Source: Pseudomonas brassicacearum subsp. neoaurantiaca
GTDB taxonomy: Bacteria > Pseudomonadota > Gammaproteobacteria > Pseudomonadales > Pseudomonadaceae
DNA length: 64,000 bases
Assembly: GCF_013608025.1 (NCBI RefSeq)
Contig: NZ_VDLV01000033.1
Span: 186,001-250,000 of the forward strand
Direction: 5' to 3'
Shown here: positions 51,614 through 60,162 of the stretch, in pieces
Layout of the letters: each line of letters begins with the position of its first letter
Numbering within the stretch: position 1 is the first letter of the stretch
Notes under the pieces: generated by a model
Told to the model about the DNA's origin: nothing
Database searches by the model: none
What the model saw: only the letters and a program-made list of their open reading frames with translations
Translations under genes and position numbers: made by a program

Positions 51614-51775
51614 TGGCGAGGGGCTTTGGTCTGTGGGAGTTGCCGAAGGCTGCGATCTTTTGATCTTTCGCTTGGGACTCAACTGTTTGGGGAAAGATCG
51701 CAGCCTCCGTTGCACTCGGCAGCTCCTACGCAGCTCCTACAAAGCGGTCCGGCGGGAGCAAGTTCCCTCACCACA
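51614..51775. repeat. Nested REP elements: class D inside a class B pair
   Basis: An outer pair (GGCGAGGGGCTTT at 51614 and GCGGGAGCAAGTTCCCTCAC at 51752) resembles degenerate class B arms. Inside, a different pair (TGTGGGAGTTGCCGAAGGCT at 51632 and its complement at 51692-51729) forms a class D REPIN with AAGATCGCAGCC / GGCTGCGATCTT. A short direct repeat GCAGCTCCTAC follows. Confidence 0.75.
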
Positions 51776-51878
51776 GGAGACTGCGCTTAACCAGCCGTCT
51801 CACGAAGGTTCACAAAAACACCAATGGCTGAAACAATGCCAGCTACCTGAAAAAGTCTTTGTTTCAACGGAGTTGCGG

Positions 51879-53024
51879 GTGCAAATTCAAGGTCATTACG
51901 AGCTTCAGTTCGAGTCGGTGCGTGAAGCCTTCGCCGCGCTGTTCGACGATCCCCAGGAACGTGGCGCTGCGTTATGCATCCAGGTGGGTGGCCGCACCGT
52001 TATCGACATCTGGGCCGGCACCGCCGACAAGGATGGCAGTGAAGCCTGGCACAGCGACACCATCGCCAACCTGTTCTCCTGCACCAAGACATTCACCGCC
52101 GTCACGGCCCTGCAATTGGTGGCCGAGGGCAAGTTGCAGTTGGATGCCCCGGTCGCGCGCTATTGGCCTGAATTCGCCGCAGCCGGCAAACAATCGATCA
52201 CCCTGCGTCAGTTGCTTTGCCACCAGGCCGGTCTTCCGGCGCTGAGGGAACTGTTGGCCCCAGAAGCACTTTATGACTGGCAGACCATGGTCGATGCCCT
52301 GGCCGCTGAAACACCTTGGTGGACGCCCGGCGAAGGCCACGGTTATGCCGCGATCACCTACGGCTGGTTGGTGGGCGAACTGCTGCGCAGAGCCGATGGC
52401 CGTGGGCCGGGGGAGTCCATCGTGGCTCGGATCGCCAAACCCTTGGGCCTGGATTTTCACGTTGGCCTGGCCGACGAAGAGTTTCATCGCGTGGCGCATA
52501 TCGCCCGGGGCAAAGGCAATGTCGGCGACGCAGCGGCCCAGCGCCTGTTGCAAGTGACGATGCGCGAGCCCACGGCGCTGACTACGCGGGCCTTCACCAA
52601 CCCGCCGTCGATCATGACCAGCACCAACAAGCCCGAATGGCGGCGTATGCAGCAACCGGCAGCCAATGGCCACGGTAACGCCCGCAGTCTCGCCGGGTTC
52701 TACGCCGGCCTGCTCGATGGCAGCCTGCTGGAAGGTGAAATGCTCGATGAGCTGACCCGCCAGCACAGCTTCGGCGAGGACAAGACGTTATTGACCCAGA
52801 CCCGCTTCGGCCTGGGGTGCATGCTCGATCAGCCTGATCTGCCTAACGCGACCTTTGGCCTGGGGCCGCGAGCGTTTGGTCACCCTGGGGCAGGAGGCTC
52901 CATCGGTTTTGCCGACCCGGAACATGATGTCGCGTTCGGTTTCGTGACCAATACACTCGGGCCCTATGTCTTGATGGATCCGCGTGCGCAGAACCTTGCG
53001 AGGGTGCTTGCCACTTGTCTATAA
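51879..53024 (+). CDS. Serine hydrolase, EstB-type (beta-lactamase-related family)
   Basis: A 381-residue class C beta-lactamase-fold hydrolase. The S-x-x-K motif is SCTK (S67, K70); a Tyr in AAITYGW is the likely second catalytic residue, and GHPGAGGS stands in for the KTG box, the usual arrangement in EstB-like esterases of Pseudomonas. These are more often esterases than true beta-lactamases. I chose GTG 51879 because CGGAG lies six bases upstream; ATG starts in this frame are absent there, and longer readings run into the repeat. Confidence 0.82.
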   Translation: MQIQGHYELQFESVREAFAALFDDPQERGAALCIQVGGRTVIDIWAGTADKDGSEAWHSDTIANLFSCTKTFTAVTALQLVAEGKLQLDAPVARYWPEFAAAGKQSITLRQLLCHQAGLPALRELLAPEALYDWQTMVDALAAETPWWTPGEGHGYAAITYGWLVGELLRRADGRGPGESIVARIAKPLGLDFHVGLADEEFHRVAHIARGKGNVGDAAAQRLLQVTMREPTALTTRAFTNPPSIMTSTNKPEWRRMQQPAANGHGNARSLAGFYAGLLDGSLLEGEMLDELTRQHSFGEDKTLLTQTRFGLGCMLDQPDLPNATFGLGPRAFGHPGAGGSIGFADPEHDVAFGFVTNTLGPYVLMDPRAQNLARVLATCL

Positions 53025-53048
53025 AGCGCCACTGAGGTGAGCGGATAC

Positions 53049-53073
53049 AGGAACCTCGTGTTCCTTTTGGTTT
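53049..53073 (+). terminator. Terminator of the serine hydrolase gene
   Basis: AGGAAC, 5-nt loop, GTTCCT followed by a T-rich tract 25 bp after the stop. A weak second stem (GGCC/GGCC, then TTTGTTTTTT) lies near 53090. Confidence 0.65.
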
Positions 53074-53143
53074 CCAAGCGTCTGTTTATGCGGCCGGAAC
53101 ATGGCCTTTGTTTTTTCATCTAGATCATTTTGTGGATTATCCA

Positions 53144-54148
53144 ATGTCATCGAACAAAACCCTTGCCCTGGCGCTGTGCTTCGCCATTACCGGTTGCGCG
53201 CAAAATCCACAAAATGATGCCGAGGGCGGCAGCGCCTGGTGGCCGTTCGGGTCGTCCGACAAGGTTGCGAGCAAGGATCCGGCCCCGGAGACTCCGGTGA
53301 AACCCGCTACCGTCGCACCGCAGGCGAAGGCCGAAGCCGAGAGTAACGGCAAATGGTGGTGGCCATTCGGCGGCAAGGATCAGGAAACCGCCAAGGCGGT
53401 GCCGATGCCTGACCCTAAAGTCACCCAGGCCTGGCTCGACGACTATGAGCCGAAATTGCGCACCGCCATCAAGGACAGCAAGCTTGAACTCGAGCGCCGC
53501 GATAACGTGCTGGTGGTCACCGCGCCCGTGGACAGCTCGTTCAACCCGGACCGTCCGGCCATGCTGCTACCGGTGACACTCGGCCCGTTTACCCGTGTCG
53601 CCAAGGTGCTTGAAGCTGACCCGAAAACCGCCGTGCTGATCCTCGGTCACGCTGATACGTCCGGCGCGGCGCCGGCCAATCTGAAACTCAGCCAGGAACG
53701 TGCCCAGTCCGTCGCAGCGATTTTCCGCCTCAGCGGATTGCAGCGTGATCGGCTGATGCTGCGCGGCATGGGCTCGGTGGCGCCACGTGCGGCCAACGAC
53801 AGTGTTGAAGGTCGAGCCTTGAACCGTCGCGTGGAGTTGTTGGTCACTCCGGCCAATACCATGGTTGCCTTGTTGAGCAAATACAACATGCCGGCCCCTG
53901 CACCGATGACGATGGTTGCTGCGCAGGACGTGAAGCCGGCGGCCCCGGCTCCGGCCGCTGCGCCGAAAAAAGCCGCAGCCCCGGCCACCAAGAAAGCGGC
54001 GGCCAAGAAGGCTCCTGCGAAGGCGCCCGCGAAGGCTCCTGCGAAGAAAAGCCCGGCCAAGAAAGCCACCCCGGCGAAGAAACCAGAGCCGGCCAAGGCT
54101 GCGACCGATGCGAAAAAAGTCGCTGCCGCCGACACCCCCAAACAGTGA
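53144..54148 (+). CDS. OmpA-like lipoprotein with Lys/Ala/Pro-rich (AlgP-like) tail
   Basis: A 334-residue lipoprotein (lipobox ITGC, Cys18) with three parts. Residues 19-110 hold two copies of a Trp-Pro-Phe-Gly motif (WWPFGSSDK and WWWPFGGKD) in a Pro/Ala-rich linker. An OmpA-type peptidoglycan-binding domain (LILGHADTSGAAPANLKLSQER) fills about 150-245. The last 75 residues are a highly basic tail of KAPAKAPAKK-like repeats resembling histone-H1-like AlgP. The start at 53144 begins the signal peptide; no good ribosome site is visible. Confidence 0.85.
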   Translation: MSSNKTLALALCFAITGCAQNPQNDAEGGSAWWPFGSSDKVASKDPAPETPVKPATVAPQAKAEAESNGKWWWPFGGKDQETAKAVPMPDPKVTQAWLDDYEPKLRTAIKDSKLELERRDNVLVVTAPVDSSFNPDRPAMLLPVTLGPFTRVAKVLEADPKTAVLILGHADTSGAAPANLKLSQERAQSVAAIFRLSGLQRDRLMLRGMGSVAPRAANDSVEGRALNRRVELLVTPANTMVALLSKYNMPAPAPMTMVAAQDVKPAAPAPAAAPKKAAAPATKKAAAKKAPAKAPAKAPAKKSPAKKATPAKKPEPAKAATDAKKVAAADTPKQ

Positions 54149-54172
54149 TTGGCTAATCACAAGGAACGCGCC

Positions 54173-54820
54173 ATGACCCAAGCGCTGGCTGATATGCGTC
54201 GTGACTACACCCGTGATGGCTTGACCGAGGCGCAAGCCCCGGCCGAGCCGTTCGCGCTTTTCCACCAATGGTTTGCCGACGCGGTGAAAACCGAACAGGC
54301 CCCGGTGGAGGCCAACGCCATGACCCTGGCGACCGTGGATGCGGACGGTCGTCCCCACTGCCGGATCCTGCTGCTCAAGGGACTCGATTCCCAGGGCTTC
54401 ACATTCTTCACCAACTACGACAGCGCCAAAGGTCAGCAAATTGCCGCGAATCCATTCGCGGCCATGACGTTTTTCTGGCCGACCCTGGAGCGCCAGGTGC
54501 GCATCGAAGGCAAGGTTGTGAAAGTCACGGCGCAGGAATCGGACGCGTATTACCAGGTCCGGCCGCTGGGCAGCCGCCTCGGTGCGTGGGCCTCACCCCA
54601 GAGCCGGGTAATCGCCGGGCGCGGTGAGCTTGAGGATCTGCTCAAGGCCACCGAACAACGTTTCAGCGACAGCCAACCCCATTGCCCCGAGCATTGGGGC
54701 GGTTATCGGCTGCTGCCCGAGCGTATCGAGTTCTGGCAGGGCCGCCCGAGCCGCCTTCACGACCGTCTCAACTACCGCCTTCAAGGGGCGGACTGGATTC
54801 GCGAGCGCCTGGCGCCGTGA
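54173..54820 (+). CDS. pdxH: Pyridoxamine 5'-phosphate oxidase
   Basis: A 215-residue FMN flavoprotein making pyridoxal 5'-phosphate. RILLLKGLDSQGFTFFTNYDS and SRLGAWASPQS carry the FMN- and PLP-binding residues, and the C-terminal W-R-LP-x-RIEFWQG-R-x-x-RLHDR signature is complete. AAGGA precedes ATG 54173. Its last 53 bp overlap, on the opposite strand, the end of a small membrane-protein gene, an unusual convergent coding overlap. Confidence 0.97.
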   Translation: MTQALADMRRDYTRDGLTEAQAPAEPFALFHQWFADAVKTEQAPVEANAMTLATVDADGRPHCRILLLKGLDSQGFTFFTNYDSAKGQQIAANPFAAMTFFWPTLERQVRIEGKVVKVTAQESDAYYQVRPLGSRLGAWASPQSRVIAGRGELEDLLKATEQRFSDSQPHCPEHWGGYRLLPERIEFWQGRPSRLHDRLNYRLQGADWIRERLAP

Positions 54821-55052
54821 CATCCGGATAATCTGTCGCAGCGGCGTCGAGCCATTGCGGCAGGTCCCGTCGCTTGATTCGTTGTTCACGGGCGCGGGCC
54901 AATTGTTCCAACATGTAGCTTTTCTTCTGCTCGTCCTGCCCCGCCAGCGACAATGCCAGGTCGCGGTCCGCCCAACGTTTGATGCGTACGTACAGCCACC
55001 AGTGGAAGTACAGGCCGGCCAAGGTGGTCGCGACGATGATGAAGTAATCCAT
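54768..55052 (-). CDS. Small membrane-anchored protein of unknown function
   Basis: A 94-residue protein with one N-terminal membrane segment (MDYFIIVATTLAGLYFHWWL) and a basic cytoplasmic part rich in Arg/Lys (QLARAREQRIKRRDLPQWLD). I start at ATG 55052; the ORF reaches 55148 but only the region from MDYFIIVATT has a membrane anchor at its start. Its 3' end overlaps the end of pdxH antisense by 53 bp. This gene next to pdxH is common in Pseudomonas; its function is unknown. Confidence 0.7.
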   Translation of the reverse strand: MDYFIIVATTLAGLYFHWWLYVRIKRWADRDLALSLAGQDEQKKSYMLEQLARAREQRIKRRDLPQWLDAAATDYPDVTAPGARESSPPLEGGS

Positions 55053-55221
55053 GAAAAATCCTGGGTCAATGACGCAGACTTTTGAAATTGGCGCTACTGT
55101 GTGATGAATTTTTTCGGGTGCGCCTGTATCCCACCTGAATGAAAGCAAATTTTCCCGGTGAAGCCGTGACAGGCGTCAAGCCGGGGAGTTTAATGGATCC
55201 CTGTCTTTTGGAGTTGATGCT

Positions 55222-55686
55222 ATGCGTAAGTCTGTTTTGCTGGTTGCTTCCTTTTCCACGATGGCGATGTTGCTCACTGGCTGTCAGTCGAGCCTGACCG
55301 GTGACTCCTATTCCCGTGACGAAGCGCGTCGCGTCCAGACGATTCGCATGGGGACCATTGAATCCCTGCGCCCGGTCAAGATCGAAGGCACCAAGACCCC
55401 GATCGGCGGAGCTGCCGGTGCGGTGGTCGGTGGCGTGGGTGGCAGCGCCATCGGTGGTGGCCGTGGCAGCATCGTAGCAGCCGTCATCGGTGCAGTGGCC
55501 GGCGGCCTGATCGGCTCCGCGACTGAAGAAGGCTTGACCCGTACCCAGGGTGTTGAAATTACTGTTCGTGAAGATGACGGCAGCATGCGTGCCTATGTGC
55601 AGCAGGTTCAGGAGAATGAGGTTTTCCGCGTGGGTGAGCGGGTGCGGATTTCGACTGTGGGTGGTACGAGTCGCGTATCGCACTAA
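55222..55686 (+). CDS. Glycine-zipper outer-membrane lipoprotein (SlyB/PcpY-like)
   Basis: A 154-residue lipoprotein (LLTGC, Cys21). The middle region, about residues 60-95, is a glycine zipper (GGAAGAVVGGVGGSAIGGG and VIGAVAGGLIGSATEEG), two helical hairpins typical of SlyB/Pcp-type 2TM glycine-zipper lipoproteins of the outer membrane. The C-terminal part (VEITVREDDGSMRAYVQQVQ) is beta-rich. TTGGAG lies 8 bp before the ATG. SlyB-type proteins are often induced under envelope stress, but no promoter motif here shows this. Confidence 0.88.
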   Translation: MRKSVLLVASFSTMAMLLTGCQSSLTGDSYSRDEARRVQTIRMGTIESLRPVKIEGTKTPIGGAAGAVVGGVGGSAIGGGRGSIVAAVIGAVAGGLIGSATEEGLTRTQGVEITVREDDGSMRAYVQQVQENEVFRVGERVRISTVGGTSRVSH

Positions 55687-55712
55687 GTTGGTTTGATCCT
55701 TCCTTGGAATGG

Positions 55713-55770
55713 GTGCATATCCATTCCTGCGGAACCGCCAGCAGCCGTTACCGCAGAAACGGATATGCAC
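55713..55770. repeat. REPIN, class E
   Basis: GTGCATATCC (55713-55722) and GGATATGCAC (55761-55770) enclose CTGCGG/CCGCAG inner arms. The sequence differs from the other classes. It ends 4 bp before the nhaA stop codon. Confidence 0.82.
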
Positions 55771-55774
55771 ACCA

Positions 55775-56983
55775 TCACGAAGCCGTCACAGCAATCCTGC
55801 GACTGGCCATAGCCGTAACCCCATACCCAATCAACGCCGCCAGGATCGACCCGGTAAGAATCCCCATCCGATCCATGCCCGCGTACTCACTCACACCCGG
55901 CTCAAACGCCAGGGAGCCTACGAACAGGCTCATCGTAAAGCCGATCCCGCAAAGTATCGCCACCCCCAGTATCTGCCCCCAATTAGCCCCGGCGGGCAGG
56001 CTGGCGATGCCGATCTTGACGGCCAGCCAAGTCAGGCCGAACACGCCGACGGTCTTGCCAAGCAACAGGCCGATCGCAATGCCCATCGGCACATGATGAG
56101 TGAAGCTCTCCACCGTGACGCCATTCAGCGACAGACCGGCGTTGGCGAACGCAAACAGCGGCAGGATGCCGTAGGCCACCCAGGGATGCAGGGCATGCTC
56201 CAGTGTCAACGACGGCGAGGTTTCGGCGTTTTTCGTGCGCAGCGGAATGCAGAACGCCAGAGTCACACCGGCCAGCGTGGCGTGGACGCCGCTCTTGAGT
56301 ACGCAGACCCAGAGAATCAACCCGACCACCATATACGGTCCGAGCTTGACCACGCCCATCCGGTTCATCGCCACCAGGCCGGCTATGCACGCGGCGGCCA
56401 ACCCCAGCGACAAGGTCGACAAGGCACCCGAATAAAAGATCGCGATGATAATAATGGCGCCCAGGTCGTCAATGATCGCCAGGGTCATCAGGAACAGCTT
56501 GAGCGACACCGGGACCCGCTTGCCGAGCAATGCCAGCACGCCCAGGGCAAAGGCGATGTCGGTGGCGGTCGGAATAGCCCAGCCAGCGAGGGCGGCGGGA
56601 TTGTCGCGGTTGAGGAACCAGTAGATCAGGGCCGGTACCAGCATGCCACCGATCGCTGCTGCGCCTGGCAAGACGATTTGCGACGGCTTCGACAGTTGTC
56701 CGTCGAGCACTTCGCGTTTTACTTCCAGGCCAATCAGCAGGAAGAACAACGCCATCAAGCCATCGTTGATCCACAGCAGAAGGGGCTTGGCGATTTTCAG
56801 CGCACCGACTTGTGCAACCACTGGCGTGTCAAGCAAGCCCTCATAGAGCCAAGACAATGGCGAGTTGTTGATGAGCAGGGCCAGCACGGCGGCGGCGATC
56901 AGCAACAGACCACTGGCTGCTTCGAGTTGGAAAAACCGTGATAGAGAATTACGTAGAGCCAAGGTTGCTCTCCATTTCATCAT
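55775..56983 (-). CDS. nhaA: Na+/H+ antiporter NhaA
   Basis: A 402-residue inner-membrane antiporter with about 12 transmembrane helices. The two neighbouring aspartates of the ion site (LAIIDDLGAIIIIA) and GWAIPTATDIAFALGVLALLG are present, as in E. coli NhaA. Length is normal. The start is uncertain: ATG 56983 or 56980 gives MMKWRATLALRN, while a GTG at 57001 adds six residues; none has a strong ribosome site. Divergent from the PLP-enzyme gene across 250 bp, followed by a class E REPIN. Confidence 0.94.
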   Translation of the reverse strand: MMKWRATLALRNSLSRFFQLEAASGLLLIAAAVLALLINNSPLSWLYEGLLDTPVVAQVGALKIAKPLLLWINDGLMALFFLLIGLEVKREVLDGQLSKPSQIVLPGAAAIGGMLVPALIYWFLNRDNPAALAGWAIPTATDIAFALGVLALLGKRVPVSLKLFLMTLAIIDDLGAIIIIAIFYSGALSTLSLGLAAACIAGLVAMNRMGVVKLGPYMVVGLILWVCVLKSGVHATLAGVTLAFCIPLRTKNAETSPSLTLEHALHPWVAYGILPLFAFANAGLSLNGVTVESFTHHVPMGIAIGLLLGKTVGVFGLTWLAVKIGIASLPAGANWGQILGVAILCGIGFTMSLFVGSLAFEPGVSEYAGMDRMGILTGSILAALIGYGVTAMASRRIAVTAS

Positions 56984-57233
56984 TTCAAAAAGATGGCACA
57001 CCCTAACCTGTACCGTTGGTTACTAAAACAAAAGTTATATTCTATTTTGTTATATGTCGTTGCAAAGCACTGTCTCAGGTGATCAGGCAGTTCCGTGCCA
57101 TATTGGACCTTAGCTGTACCTGTGCGGGATGTCGGTTTTTTCCTAAGCTTGCGTCTCGTATTTCCGAACCAGATCGTGCCCCACGGCCATCGGTCTGCCT
57201 GTGTCGTACCGATCCAGTGAGAACACACACACC

Positions 57234-58328
57234 ATGAACGACCACCGCCAGTGGGCGCGCGAGGCCATTCGCATCATCGAGGCCGATTTCCAGCGCAGCG
57301 CCGATACGCACCTGATCCCGCTGCCGTTGCCGGGGTTGCCGGGCATAGAGCTGTATTTCAAGGATGAGTCGAGTCATCCCACCGGCAGCCTCAAGCATCG
57401 GCTGGCCCGGTCGCTGTTTCTCTACGCGTTGTGCAACGGCTGGCTCAAGCCCGGTGCGCCGGTGATCGAGGCGTCCAGCGGATCGACGGCGATCTCCGAG
57501 GCTTATTTCGCAAGATTGCTGGGCCTGCCGTTTATTGCGGTGATGCCCGCGAGCACCTCCCGGGAAAAAATCGCACAAATCGCCTTCTATGGCGGCCAGA
57601 GCCATCTGGTGAATGATCCTACGCAGATTTACGCCGAATCCGAGCGCCTGGCCCATGAGCATGACGGGCATTTCATCGACCAATTCACCTACGCCGAGCG
57701 CGCCACGGACTGGCGAGCCAATAACAATATTGCCGAGTCGATCTTTCAGCAGATGCGCTTCGAGCAGCATCCGGAGCCGACTTGGCTGATCTCCAGTCCC
57801 GGCACCGGCGGCACCACCGCCACCCTCGGACGCTACGTACGCTACCGCCAGCATTGCACTCGTGTGCTGTGTGCCGATGCCGAGCGGTCGGTGTTCTTTG
57901 ACTACTACCGCAGCGGCGATGCCAGCCTGCGCCTGGATTGCGGTTCGCGGATCGAAGGCATCGGCCGACCGCGGGTCGAAGCGTCGTTCCTGCCCAAGGT
58001 CATCGATGCGATGGTCAAGGTGCCGGACGCCTTGTCTCTCGCGGCCATGCACTACCTGGCCCAACGCTTGGGTCGGCGGGTCGGCGGTTCCAGCGGCACC
58101 AACCTGATCGGCGCGCTGATTGCCGCAAGATGCATGGCGGACGCCGGCGAATCGGGCTCGATCGTGGCGATTTTGTGTGATGGCGGGGAGCGTTACGCCA
58201 CGACTTACTACGACCCGGGGTGGCTCAAGGAGCAAGGGTATGAATTGGATGCGTTGATCAGCGCGGTGGCGGCGTGTGTGGAGCGGGGCGAAGCGCTGCC
58301 GGAGAGTGTGTTGCGGGCCAATATCTGA
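57234..58328 (+). CDS. PLP-dependent cysteine synthase/desulfhydrase-family enzyme
   Basis: A 364-residue fold type II PLP enzyme. Lys54 in HPTGSLKHR forms the Schiff base, SSGSTAISEA binds the substrate carboxylate, and SPGTGGTTATLGRY binds the cofactor phosphate. It belongs to the group of cysteine synthase-like proteins that includes the Cds1-type L-cysteine desulfhydrases, rather than CysK or CysM. Activity cannot be chosen from sequence. Start ATG 57234; the weak upstream codon at 57201 adds 11 residues. Monocistronic, followed by a REPIN. Confidence 0.85.
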   Translation: MNDHRQWAREAIRIIEADFQRSADTHLIPLPLPGLPGIELYFKDESSHPTGSLKHRLARSLFLYALCNGWLKPGAPVIEASSGSTAISEAYFARLLGLPFIAVMPASTSREKIAQIAFYGGQSHLVNDPTQIYAESERLAHEHDGHFIDQFTYAERATDWRANNNIAESIFQQMRFEQHPEPTWLISSPGTGGTTATLGRYVRYRQHCTRVLCADAERSVFFDYYRSGDASLRLDCGSRIEGIGRPRVEASFLPKVIDAMVKVPDALSLAAMHYLAQRLGRRVGGSSGTNLIGALIAARCMADAGESGSIVAILCDGGERYATTYYDPGWLKEQGYELDALISAVAACVERGEALPESVLRANI

Positions 58329-58343
58329 ATCACCGCGATCCCT

Positions 58344-58432
58344 TGTGGGAGCGAGCCTGCTCGCGAAAGCGGTAGATCAATCAATCTATATTGAATGTCC
58401 GGCCGCCATCGCGAGCAAGCTCGCTCCCACAG
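58344..58432. repeat. REPIN, class A (mixed arms)
   Basis: Left arm TGTGGGAGCGAGCCTGCTCG has the GCCTGC variant; right arm GCGAGCAAGCTCGCTCCCAC has GCTTGC. A hybrid of two sub-variants. Confidence 0.88.
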
Positions 58433-58440
58433 GTCCGGTG

Positions 58441-60054
58441 TCAGGCCTCGAGGCCGAGCATGTCCCGCGCCACCGCCTCGGCAATCCGGATTCCATCGAC
58501 GCCCGCCGAGAGGATCCCGCCCGCATAACCGGCGCCTTCGCCTGCCGGGAACAAGCCTTTCACATTCAAGCTCTGCAGTGTTTCGTTTCGCGTGATGCGC
58601 AGCGGCGACGACGTGCGCGTCTCGATGCCGGTCAGCACGGCGTCATGCAGCGAATAGCCACGGATCTGTTTTTCGAACGCAGGCAGCGCTTCGCGGATGG
58701 CTTCGATGGCGAAGTCCGGCAATGCCAGGGCCAGGTCGCCCAAGGCAACCCCAGGCTTGTAGGACGGTTCGACGCTGCCCAGCGCCGTGGACGGCTTGCC
58801 GGCGATGAAATCGCCCACCAGTTGCGCAGGGGCTTCATAGTTGCTGCCGCCCAGCACGAAGGCATGGGATTCGAGACGTTCCTGCAACTCGATGCCCGCC
58901 AGCGGGCCACCTGGATAATCCACTTCCGGAGTAATGCCGACAACGATGCCGGAGTTGGCGTTGCGCTCATTACGCGAATACTGGCTCATGCCGTTGGTCA
59001 CGACGCGGTTCGGCTCGGAGGTTGCCGCCACCACGGTGCCGCCCGGGCACATGCAGAAACTGTACACGGAACGGCCATTCTTGGCGTGGTGCACCAGTTT
59101 GTAGTCCGCGGCGCCGAGTTTCGGGTGTCCGGCGTACTTGCCCAGGCGCGCGCTGTCGATCAGCGATTGCGGGTGTTCAATGCGGAAACCCACCGAGAAC
59201 GGCTTGGCTTCCATGTACACGCCACGGCTGTGGAGCATGCGGAACGTGTCCCGGGCGCTGTGGCCCAAGGCAAGAATTACATGTCTGGAATGGATCTGTT
59301 CACCGCTGGCCAGCTCGACGCCGATCAGTTGGCCGTCCTCGATCAGCACATCTGTGACCCGCTGTCCAAAGCGGACTTCGCCGCCCAGGGCGCGAATCTG
59401 CTCACGCATGTTTTCCACGACGCCTGTCAGGCGGAACGTACCGATGTGTGGCTTGCTGACGTAAAGGATTTCTTCCGGCGCCCCGGCCTTGACGAACTCG
59501 TGCAGGACCTTTCGCCCGAGGAATTTCGGATCCTTGATCTGGCTGTAGAGCTTGCCGTCGGAGAAGGTTCCCGCGCCGCCTTCGCCGAACTGCACGTTGG
59601 ATTCGGGGTTGAGCACGTTTTTGCGCCACAGGCCCCAGGTATCCTTGGTGCGCTGGCGCACTTCCGGGCCTCGTTCGAGGATGATCGGCTTGAAGCCCAT
59701 CTGCGCCAGCAACATGGCGGCGAAGATGCCGCACGGGCCGAAGCCGACCACGATCGGCCGTTCGCTCAGGTCGGCCGGCGCCTGGCCAACCACCTTGTAG
59801 CTGATGTCCGGCGCTTCGTTGACGTTACGATCATCGGCGAACTTGCGCAGCACGCTGGCTTCATCCCGCACCGTCAGGTCGATGGTGTAGATGAAGCACA
59901 GCTCGGAGGATTTCTTGCGTGCGTCGTAGCTGCGCTTGAACAAGGTGAAGTCGAGCAGGTCATCGCTGGCGATGCCCAGGCGTTGCACGATGGCGGGACG
60001 CAGGTCTTCTTCGGGATGGTCGATCGGCAGCTTGAGTTCGGTGATTCGTAACAT
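58441..60054 (-). CDS. FAD/NAD(P)-dependent oxidoreductase
   Basis: A 537-residue flavoprotein. An N-terminal alpha/beta segment of about 95 residues precedes the dinucleotide fold (PIVVGFGPCGIFAAMLLAQMG), followed by GEGGAGTFSDGKLYSQI and HVILALGHSARDTFRM, with FAD-contact residues near the C-terminus (GLFPAGEGAGYAGGILSAGVDG). This matches the COG2509-type FAD-dependent dehydrogenases found in many bacteria, whose substrate is unknown. Start MLRITELKLPIDHPEED at 60054 fits the family. Monocistronic. Confidence 0.85.
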   Translation of the reverse strand: MLRITELKLPIDHPEEDLRPAIVQRLGIASDDLLDFTLFKRSYDARKKSSELCFIYTIDLTVRDEASVLRKFADDRNVNEAPDISYKVVGQAPADLSERPIVVGFGPCGIFAAMLLAQMGFKPIILERGPEVRQRTKDTWGLWRKNVLNPESNVQFGEGGAGTFSDGKLYSQIKDPKFLGRKVLHEFVKAGAPEEILYVSKPHIGTFRLTGVVENMREQIRALGGEVRFGQRVTDVLIEDGQLIGVELASGEQIHSRHVILALGHSARDTFRMLHSRGVYMEAKPFSVGFRIEHPQSLIDSARLGKYAGHPKLGAADYKLVHHAKNGRSVYSFCMCPGGTVVAATSEPNRVVTNGMSQYSRNERNANSGIVVGITPEVDYPGGPLAGIELQERLESHAFVLGGSNYEAPAQLVGDFIAGKPSTALGSVEPSYKPGVALGDLALALPDFAIEAIREALPAFEKQIRGYSLHDAVLTGIETRTSSPLRITRNETLQSLNVKGLFPAGEGAGYAGGILSAGVDGIRIAEAVARDMLGLEA

Positions 60055-60162
60055 GACGGGGTCCGGTTCGCGGGGCGCACTACTGCGCCAGGGCGTATTT
60101 CAAACCGGCGATTATAAGCCGCAAACCCGCTTTCGGTGAGGTTTAAACAACTTCCCGTCGGA

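Noticed and set aside
49433..51715. A 760-codon minus-strand reading frame
   Set aside because: It is the antisense of dinG, whose helicase motifs are intact; long antisense frames are expected from the codon bias of this genome.
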